Below are positions 33,348 to 40,089 of a stretch of DNA of 64,000 nt, one piece after another (within the stretch, counting starts at the first letter, position 1; every line of letters starts with the position of its first letter). The translations under genes and the position numbers were made by a program. The notes beneath the pieces are model-generated. The model made no database searches. It was not told where the DNA came from and saw only the letters and a program-made list of their open reading frames with translations. Origin of the DNA: Paenibacillus xylanilyticus (GTDB lineage Bacteria; Bacillota; Bacilli; Paenibacillales; Paenibacillaceae); contig NZ_CP044310.1 in assembly GCF_009664365.1 (NCBI RefSeq), positions 6,015,501 to 6,079,500 of the forward strand. The letters are read 5' to 3'.

Positions 33348-34286
33348 CTAAGACAGGATCTGCTCGATCTCTTCAATAATGGATGAATCCAGTTTCACAC
33401 CTGAGGCAGCAGCATTCTCCTTCACCTGTTCCGGACGGCTTGCCCCTACAAGAGCACTGGATACATTGGTTTGACGCAAAATCCATGCAAGTGCCAGCTG
33501 CCCAACCTTCAGATCCAGCTTGTCCGCTACTTCAATCAGCTGACGCACTTTTCCGATTTTGTCTGCATTGATCTTGCCTTCATCCCAGCCGAGCTTCGCC
33601 GCACGGGAGTTCTCCGGAAGATCTGAAGCCGAGGTGTACTTGCCGGTTAACAGGCCTTGTGCAAGTGGAGAATAGACAACTTGTCCGATTCCCTTACGCT
33701 CACCCAGTGGAATAATCTCCTTCTCAATATAGCGGTCAAACATGTTATAGACCGGCTGATTGACCACGATATGATCGAGCAGCAGACGGTCAGCGGTACC
33801 CAGCGCTGCTTCCATCTGAGCAGCAGTCCATTGGCTTACGCCTACGTACAGCACTTTTCCTTGACGAACCAGGTCATCCAGTGCACGCAGCGTTTCTTCA
33901 ATCGGTGTTTCCGTATGATAACGATGGCAATAGTAGATGTCCACATATTCCACGCCTAAGCGTTTCAAACTGGCATCACATTGCTCCTTAATATGTTTGC
34001 GGGATAAGCCCTGGTCATTCGGACCGTCGCCCATTTTGCCGAACACTTTGGTTGCAAGAACATAGGAATCACGGGAATATGCTTTCAAAGTCTGCCCAAG
34101 CAGCTCTTCCGCCGCGCCGCGCTCGTATACGTTTGCTGTATCAAAAAAGTTAATGCCTTCGTCGAATGCGGTTTCAATTGACTTCACCGCATTTTCACGC
34201 TCCACATATCCTCCGTACGTCAGCCAGCTGCCCAAGCTGATCTCGCTTACTTTCAGTCCGCTTCCACCCAATCTGCGGTATTCCAT
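33348..34286 (-). CDS. aldo/keto reductase
   Basis: A 312-aa AKR of the K+-channel beta-subunit-like group. The N-terminus MEYRRLGGSGLKVSEISLGSW is typical; the tetrad is visible as D in FDTANVYERG, Tyr in the same motif, Lys in VLATKVFG, and His in YYCHRY. It uses NADPH to reduce aldehydes or ketones; the physiological substrate is unknown. The ATG at 34286 lies 11 nt after AGGAGG; the in-frame GTG at 34295 is too close. Confidence 0.92.
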   Translation of the reverse strand: MEYRRLGGSGLKVSEISLGSWLTYGGYVERENAVKSIETAFDEGINFFDTANVYERGAAEELLGQTLKAYSRDSYVLATKVFGKMGDGPNDQGLSRKHIKEQCDASLKRLGVEYVDIYYCHRYHTETPIEETLRALDDLVRQGKVLYVGVSQWTAAQMEAALGTADRLLLDHIVVNQPVYNMFDRYIEKEIIPLGERKGIGQVVYSPLAQGLLTGKYTSASDLPENSRAAKLGWDEGKINADKIGKVRQLIEVADKLDLKVGQLALAWILRQTNVSSALVGASRPEQVKENAAASGVKLDSSIIEEIEQILS

Positions 34287-34427
34287 TGAATGCACATCCT
34301 CCTCTAGATTAATGAGTATGATTCTTACTTTTCTATTGTAACGTAACCAGCGTGGATGAAAAGGGATTTAACAAAAGAAAACGGATAAATAAACAGAACC
34401 GATTCGAGGCGTGCTCTTTCCGTATAC

Positions 34428-34456
34428 AAAAAAAGCGTACCTGATTAGGTACGCTG
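34428..34456 (-). terminator. terminator after the hybrid kinase-like gene
   Basis: AGCGTACC/GGTACGCT stem (8 bp) with a 6-nt loop and a T7 run on the minus strand. Confidence 0.85.
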
Positions 34457-34467
34457 CTTATATTTTC

Positions 34468-36111
34468 TTATGCCCGGTGCAATGTCGCGCTCAGTGCGTT
34501 CAGCAAGTCCAACTGTCTAACCGGCTTGGTTAAGACAGCATTAACGTTCCCCGCCTCCTGAGGATCCATATGCATTCCGTAAGGGACCAGGATGATGATC
34601 GGCAGTTGTTTGGCCATTCCCTTTAATTCATGAATAAAATCCATGGCCTTGTCTGGATCTAACCCCATGTCAATGACGGCAATTTCAGGCTCAAGTCCAT
34701 CTTCCAACCAGTGTTTTGCCTGGTTCGTGTCTGATGTCATGTTTACATCCATCTCCCACCTGCGCATGAGGGAAGATACTCCCTGCAGAATATCAGGAGC
34801 TTTGACCAGCAGTACCGTTTTACCTTTCAATCGCTCTTGGATGCCTGTAAGCTGCGGAAGTTCCCAGTGCTTCATCAAGGGCAGCCTGATCTGAAATTCC
34901 GTCTCCTCCTCAGCCAGGCTGGTCACCTCGATACGGCCATGCATGAGAATGGCGAGATTTTGGCTGACGGCCAAACCAAGGTTGGTGCCCACAAGCTTCT
35001 GAATGCTGACATTTCCGTCCAGTGTATTAAACGCCTGCAGCTTTTTGTCCGATGCCAGCATCCGGCCCGTATATTTGATGTGAAGCAGCAACGTACCAGC
35101 CTCATCCACATTCTGACCATCTACGACGGCCGTAACGAGCACGGAACCTGTACGCGTGGAATCAATGGCATATTTCAGCACATTTGCGAGCAGCTGACCG
35201 ATCTTGACCTCATCTCCCACGAAGACCTGAGAGACATTCATCTCAAGGTTCAGTCCCAGCTCGATTCCTTTCTCCATCGCCAGCCCGGCATGCAGATACA
35301 CAGTACTCTCAATAGTAGAAACCAGGTCAAAGGGATCATCATGAACTACCGTTCTACCTGTTTCATTAATATTAAAGTTCATTATATTATTCAGCAAAGA
35401 CAGGAGGATGTTGCCACTGGTCTCGATCATGTCCACATATTCCACATGCTCTTCGGGCATATCCGGTGTACGCATCAGATCAGTTAAACCAAGAATGCCA
35501 TTGAGCGGGTTGCGAATCTCATGACTCATTAGCGCAATCATCTGGGCCTTCGTCATCGCTTCCGATTCTGCACGTTCCTTCTCCATCTGCAGCTGCTGTT
35601 TCAGCTGCTCCGTATCATTCAGCTTTTGTTTCTGGATGAGCAGAGTATTCTCCAAGTCAACGACATATCCAAGGAATACAGCCATGGCGTTCAATGTCTT
35701 CATATCTGTCTCACTAATGACATAGTCCGGCTTGTCCATTAAACAAATCGTCCCAAAGGTTTCACCCGAACGCCGCATGATGGGTATGCCCACAAAAAAA
35801 CGGTTACCGAGCGCCTTGGTTACATCCATTGAGCAAGTCAGCGGATGTGCTGCAGTATCCGTTATGATCAGGTTTTCTTTTGTATTTCGCAGCACCAGAC
35901 TGCAGTAGGAAGAATCAAATGGAAGTTCACTGCCACTGATAACCAGTTCCTCGTTTCGGTTAAAAGCTTCCAAAATGACATTGGTCGTCCCGTCATTGGT
36001 GGCAACAAAGATCGTATTGACCTCCAATACCCCGCTTAACACGTCCACGATGTGGGACGCTGCTTCCTGTACATTTTCATAAAAGCCTCTCGTAATCCCT
36101 GCCGTTCCCAT
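34468..36111 (-). CDS. GAF-histidine kinase-receiver protein with degenerate motifs
   Basis: 547 aa, no membrane segment. A GAF domain spans about 15-150 and an HisKA dimerisation domain 185-255 with an intact H-box (MSHEIRNPLNG). The ATPase domain has an N-box (LLANVLKYA), but the G1 box that should read DxGxG is YTGRM; the G2 box is GTNLGLAV. A C-terminal receiver-like domain keeps AVIDMGL and LTKP but lacks the acidic pair after its first strand (VLLVKAPD). Both catalytic modules thus look weakened, so it may act as a scaffold or need a partner. The ATG at 36111 stands alone on the minus strand. Confidence 0.85.
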   Translation of the reverse strand: MGTAGITRGFYENVQEAASHIVDVLSGVLEVNTIFVATNDGTTNVILEAFNRNEELVISGSELPFDSSYCSLVLRNTKENLIITDTAAHPLTCSMDVTKALGNRFFVGIPIMRRSGETFGTICLMDKPDYVISETDMKTLNAMAVFLGYVVDLENTLLIQKQKLNDTEQLKQQLQMEKERAESEAMTKAQMIALMSHEIRNPLNGILGLTDLMRTPDMPEEHVEYVDMIETSGNILLSLLNNIMNFNINETGRTVVHDDPFDLVSTIESTVYLHAGLAMEKGIELGLNLEMNVSQVFVGDEVKIGQLLANVLKYAIDSTRTGSVLVTAVVDGQNVDEAGTLLLHIKYTGRMLASDKKLQAFNTLDGNVSIQKLVGTNLGLAVSQNLAILMHGRIEVTSLAEEETEFQIRLPLMKHWELPQLTGIQERLKGKTVLLVKAPDILQGVSSLMRRWEMDVNMTSDTNQAKHWLEDGLEPEIAVIDMGLDPDKAMDFIHELKGMAKQLPIIILVPYGMHMDPQEAGNVNAVLTKPVRQLDLLNALSATLHRA

Positions 36112-36374
36112 GATCCACCCCTCAAATCTTAGCTGTATTTCTACATCTCTATCTCAAAATGAATCTGTCCTGTATATGAGGGTCAAATTTCTTAAGTTAA
36201 CTGTCACAACATGTACATATATGTTTACCACCATAGAAGCCCAAGAGAATCATAGTGTATGAAATCCAAGCTTATCCCGAGTACAGCGTAAATAGGAATT
36301 ATACTCTTCCCAGTTCACTTTGAAAACCTTTATCCACTCCACCCGCAGCAGTTCCTGCCTGTAGAAGGTTACAG

Positions 36375-36390
36375 TGTGAGAATGATCACA
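36375..36390. promoter_or_regulatory. Fnr/Crp-type site before nrdD
   Basis: TGTGA-N6-TCACA is a perfect dyad matching the Fnr consensus of Bacillales. Its centre (36382.5) is 41.5 bp before the transcription start expected from TATAAA at 36412, the classical activating position. Confidence 0.8.
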
Positions 36391-36396
36391 CCCAAA

Positions 36397-36412
36397 AATC
36401 CACATATAGTTT
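36397..36412. promoter_or_regulatory. NrdR box 1
   Basis: 11 of 16 bases match the ACACTATATATAGTGT NrdR consensus. It lies over the -35/-10 spacer region and 32 bp from box 2. Confidence 0.75.
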
Positions 36413-36428
36413 ATAAATGGATAATGCA

Positions 36429-36444
36429 AGTCTACATATAGTGT
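36429..36444. promoter_or_regulatory. NrdR box 2
   Basis: 13 of 16 bases match the NrdR consensus. The 32-bp offset from box 1 is three helical turns, the usual arrangement for cooperative NrdR repression. Confidence 0.8.
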
Positions 36445-36493
36445 TTAAATGAAATGACCGATATTATAAATCAATATTTGGGAGGAATCTCAC

Positions 36494-38455
36494 ATGAACC
36501 TGCTTGAGTATGCCACTCCACCGGCATCCGATCTATTATCCGACCTGGGAAGACGAATTATTGGCGCAGAAGACGCAGACACACTGAGGGAGAACGCCAA
36601 CCTCAATGGTGATTCGTTCAGCGGCAAAATGAGCAGGCTCGGCTCGGAGACGGCCAAGTGGCATGCTCTTCGTCATGTGCTGCCGGCAGAGCTTGCTGCA
36701 TCTGTAGAGAATGGAGATCTCTACGTTCATGATCTGGATCAGTATGCGCTTGGAACAACCAATTGCATCTTTATCCCGTTTGATCGACTGCTGGCCTCCG
36801 GCTTCAATACGGGTAACGGCTCCGTGCGTACCCCGCAGACCATCATGTCTGCAATGGCGCTCGTCGCCATCATATTTCAATCACAGCAAAACAGTCAGTA
36901 CGGCGGAGTATCCGCCAACAAAATCGACTGGGACCTGGCTCCTTATGTACAGCGCTCCTTCCGCAAACATTATCGCAAAGGACAGCGTTTGCTTGGAGAG
37001 CACACGCAGATTGACGACGAGCATCTGCACCTGGATAGTCCAGTGGCACGAGAAGCTTGCCCGCGTGCTTTTGCTTTTGCCTGTGAGGAAACAGAACTGG
37101 AGACCGGACAGGCTGCCGAATCATTGATTCACAATCTGAATACCATGAGCAGCCGGGCAGGTGGACAGATTCCTTTTACTTCGCTGAACTATGGACTATG
37201 CACCTCAGCCGAAGGCAGGCTTGTATCCCGTTCCCTGCTGGAGGCAACCATCCGCGGCCTTGGTGGCGGGGAAACACCCGTGTTTCCACAGCATATCTTC
37301 CAGTGCAAGCAGGGAATTAACCAGGCTCAAGGGGAACCCAACTACGACTTGTTCCGACTAGCCGTGATCTGCTCTTCCCGGCGCATGTATCCGAACTTTG
37401 TCAACGTGGATGCCTCATTCAACCTGCCTTATTATCGGCCTGAAGATCCGGATACCATCATCGCCACCATGGGGTGCCGTACACGTACGCTGGCAGACCG
37501 CTTCGGACGCAATCGGCAGAGCGGCAAAGGCAACCTCTCGTTCAACACCATCAATCTGGTCAAGCTCGGCATTCGTTATGGCATCTGTCAGGGTGCACGG
37601 GCCGTCGCCGACCGTACGGGATTCTATGCAGCACTGGAAAAGGTCATGGAACGTGCTGCTTCCGGACTGCTGCACCGCTATCGTATACAAACGGCACAGC
37701 CTGCCAAAGCATCTGATTTCATGATGCGGGAAGGGGTGTGGGAAGGCGGTGAGCAGCTCGCACCAGATGAACCGGTAGCCGAACTATTGAAGCATGGCAC
37801 CTTGTCCATTGGTTTTATTGGGCTTGCCGAATGCATGACCGCACTGTATGGCCGGCACCATGGACAGGACCCCCATATCCACCGTGAGGCGTTGAATGTT
37901 ATCCGCACCATGCGTGAATTCTGTGACCGCATGAGTAAACTGCATAACCTGAATGTTACGCTCTTTGCCACGCCTGCCGAAGGGTTATCCGGCAAGTTCA
38001 CCAAGATTGACCGCGAGCAATATGGACTCATTGCCGGGGTCAATGACCGGGAATATTACACAAATTCATTTCACATTCCGGTCTATTACACCCTGCCAGC
38101 TTACCGCAAAATTGAACTGGAGGCTCCCTTCCATACGCTATGCAATGCCGGGGCCATTTCCTATGTTGAACTGGATGGAAATGTACGGGCCAATACCAGC
38201 GCCTTTCAGCGTATTGTTCAATATGCACTCGCACAGGATATTGGGTATTTCTCCATTAATCACCCGATAGACCGCTGTCCAGCATGCGGATATGAAGGTG
38301 TCATTGGTGATGTATGTCCTGGGTGTGAGGCACACGAGGACCACGTGCACTTTCAGCGATTGCGCAGGGTCACCGGTTATCTTACCGGCGACTACAAGGT
38401 ACGCTTCAATTCCGCGAAACAGGCCGAAGTGCGGGATCGGGTGAAACATAAGTGA
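36494..38455 (+). CDS. nrdD: anaerobic (class III) ribonucleoside-triphosphate reductase
   Basis: A 653-aa glycyl-radical enzyme making dNTPs without oxygen. The glycyl site is RRVTGYL (G628). The C-terminal zinc site has four cysteines (CPAC and CPGC at 595, 598, 608 and 611). Substrate-site segments are visible (LYVHDLDQYALGTTNC, TSLNYGLC, IGFIGLAECM). The protein starts directly in the catalytic barrel, and no ATP-cone is seen at the N-terminus, so allosteric shut-off by dATP through that domain is absent. The ATG follows GGGAGGAA. Fnr and NrdR sites precede it, and nrdG overlaps its stop. Confidence 0.95.
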   Translation: MNLLEYATPPASDLLSDLGRRIIGAEDADTLRENANLNGDSFSGKMSRLGSETAKWHALRHVLPAELAASVENGDLYVHDLDQYALGTTNCIFIPFDRLLASGFNTGNGSVRTPQTIMSAMALVAIIFQSQQNSQYGGVSANKIDWDLAPYVQRSFRKHYRKGQRLLGEHTQIDDEHLHLDSPVAREACPRAFAFACEETELETGQAAESLIHNLNTMSSRAGGQIPFTSLNYGLCTSAEGRLVSRSLLEATIRGLGGGETPVFPQHIFQCKQGINQAQGEPNYDLFRLAVICSSRRMYPNFVNVDASFNLPYYRPEDPDTIIATMGCRTRTLADRFGRNRQSGKGNLSFNTINLVKLGIRYGICQGARAVADRTGFYAALEKVMERAASGLLHRYRIQTAQPAKASDFMMREGVWEGGEQLAPDEPVAELLKHGTLSIGFIGLAECMTALYGRHHGQDPHIHREALNVIRTMREFCDRMSKLHNLNVTLFATPAEGLSGKFTKIDREQYGLIAGVNDREYYTNSFHIPVYYTLPAYRKIELEAPFHTLCNAGAISYVELDGNVRANTSAFQRIVQYALAQDIGYFSINHPIDRCPACGYEGVIGDVCPGCEAHEDHVHFQRLRRVTGYLTGDYKVRFNSAKQAEVRDRVKHK

Positions 38456-38961
38456 ATCTGTACGGTTATATTCCCGAATCTGTAAATGAAGGACCTGGTC
38501 TGCGAGCGGTCATCTTTATCAGCGGGTGCCGTCATGCCTGCCCAGGGTGCTTCAGTCCGGATTCATGGAGCTTCCGGGCAGGAGAACATTTCACCGCAGA
38601 GCGACAGCTGCAGATTTTGCATGAGATAACTGCCCATCCCCTGCTGGATGGGGTTACAATATGCGGGGGTGATCCCTTTTTCTCAGCAGAGGAATGCATC
38701 CCTTGGGTTCGCCGTTTCCGCGATGCATGCCCTGATCGGACCGTGTGGGCCTATACCGGATTCACCTATGAAGAGCTTGTCACTGATCCTATACGGGCTG
38801 AACTGGCCTGGCTGTGTGATGTCATTGTAGATGGCCCCTACGTGGCTGCCGAACGGGATATATCCTTACCCTTTCGGGGCAGCCGCAATCAGCGCTTGGT
38901 GGATGTGCAGGCGACGTTAAGAGATCAACAAATTGTTACAGTAGACCTTGAGTCGTTATAG
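38452..38961 (+). CDS. nrdG: anaerobic ribonucleotide reductase activase
   Basis: A 169-aa radical SAM protein that installs the glycyl radical on NrdD. The 4Fe-4S cluster motif is CRHACPGC (CxxxCxxC) near residue 26, followed by VTICGGDPFFSAEE. It begins with GTG inside the nrdD stop (overlap GTGA), so synthesis is coupled to nrdD. It has the normal length for NrdG. Confidence 0.95.
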   Translation: MNLYGYIPESVNEGPGLRAVIFISGCRHACPGCFSPDSWSFRAGEHFTAERQLQILHEITAHPLLDGVTICGGDPFFSAEECIPWVRRFRDACPDRTVWAYTGFTYEELVTDPIRAELAWLCDVIVDGPYVAAERDISLPFRGSRNQRLVDVQATLRDQQIVTVDLESL

Positions 38962-38967
38962 CATGAT

Positions 38968-39041
38968 CCCAATCGATATTCTCATTGGAAATACGCAGAG
39001 GATGAATTGCGTGTATTTTCGATGGGAATTTTTTTATTTTT
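38968..39041 (+). terminator. terminator after nrdDG
   Basis: Outer arms CCCAATCGA and TCGATGGG enclose an inner stem AAATACGCA/TGCGTGTATTT. It is followed by a T-rich run (T7 A T6). Confidence 0.75.
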
Positions 39042-39147
39042 TCACTACTCACTTCTTTATTGCATGTCGATATAATATATAGGTGGTTACTAAAATAAAC
39101 TTTAGCACTTTTCTACATTAAACATTTTAGGAGGAAATTACCTAACT

Positions 39148-39987
39148 ATGGATATTATTCAAGCATTCATTACATGTATGCCGTTTTTCCGTGATACCAT
39201 ACGCCAGGATGTAACCCTTTCCATTATCGATCGGGAGAAGTTCCTGTACTTTTCTGCAGGAGAGTCCTTAAAACAATTGGAATTCAAAGCGGGAGATCCT
39301 TTGCTTGAACCCAATCGTAATTTTGCCGATCTGAAAGGCACGACGGAGAAGCAGTTCGATCATTATCCCAAGGAATTATTCGGTGTTCCATTTGATGTAT
39401 CGTACCTGCCGATCAAAAACGAACAGGGTGAGGTCATCGCCATATTCAATCTGCTCTACAGCATGGACGACCAGGCTCAGTTACAACAGCTCATGGAAGC
39501 GACGGAGCATCTGACCAATCAGCTTATTGATAGCGTGCAGCATGTGGCTGCACATTCCGAGGAGCTGAGCGCCACAACTGAGGAAATCCGGAATAACTCC
39601 AAACAAGCTGTACAGAAATCAGGTAACGTAACTCAGGTTGCGAGCTTCATCCGGGAAATCTCCGAACAAACCAACCTGCTTGGTTTAAATGCAGCCATTG
39701 AAGCTGCCCGTGTAGGTGATGCAGGAGCCGGATTCGGCGTCGTTGCGAAAGAAATCCGCAAACTGTCGGTAGATACCAAGCAAGCCACCACCCAAATTGA
39801 AGAGTCCCTTCTCGCTGTCCGGCAATCCATTCAAATGATGGAAAATGAGCTTGGAGAGATTACCGCCAGCTCGCAGGAACAGGCGGAACTCGTCAACAAT
39901 TTCATGAGTACCATTGAACAGCTGAATGAAACCAGCCAGCAGCTGAAACAATTCGTGAACAAACTGATTACGTTTGACGGCAAATAA
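39148..39987 (+). CDS. soluble methyl-accepting-type signal transducer
   Basis: 279 aa without membrane helices. Residues about 1-110 form a PAS-like sensor (LSIIDREKFLYFSAGE, VSYLPIKNEQGEVIAIFNLLY). Residues about 115-279 are an MCP signalling hairpin with the conserved tip EQTNLLGLNAAIEAARVGDAG. It is shorter than typical chemoreceptors, so it may signal to CheA from the cytoplasm or act in another pathway. The ATG follows AGGAGGAAA. It is monocistronic, ending in a terminator. Confidence 0.88.
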   Translation: MDIIQAFITCMPFFRDTIRQDVTLSIIDREKFLYFSAGESLKQLEFKAGDPLLEPNRNFADLKGTTEKQFDHYPKELFGVPFDVSYLPIKNEQGEVIAIFNLLYSMDDQAQLQQLMEATEHLTNQLIDSVQHVAAHSEELSATTEEIRNNSKQAVQKSGNVTQVASFIREISEQTNLLGLNAAIEAARVGDAGAGFGVVAKEIRKLSVDTKQATTQIEESLLAVRQSIQMMENELGEITASSQEQAELVNNFMSTIEQLNETSQQLKQFVNKLITFDGK

Positions 39988-40011
39988 TATACATATCGAT
40001 ACTCAAGTGGA

Positions 40012-40046
40012 AAAGCCCCCGAATCTGATTCGGAGGCTTTCTTCTA
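40012..40046 (+). terminator. terminator after the MCP-like gene
   Basis: AAAGCCCCCGAATC/GATTCGGAGGCTTT hairpin with a short loop and CTTCT after it. It may also serve the convergent GH3 gene. Confidence 0.75.
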
Positions 40047-40089
40047 TTCAATTATTTAGTATGCGGCAAGCTCATTCTATCCGCTTTGT

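Larger units (their letters stand above)
36112..36493 (+). other. regulatory region between the kinase-like gene and nrdD
   Basis: This 382-bp stretch has no ORF of note. The half near nrdD holds an Fnr-type dyad (36375-36390), a -10-like TATAAA (36412-36417) and two NrdR boxes. The half near the kinase-like gene shows nothing I can name. Confidence 0.7.
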
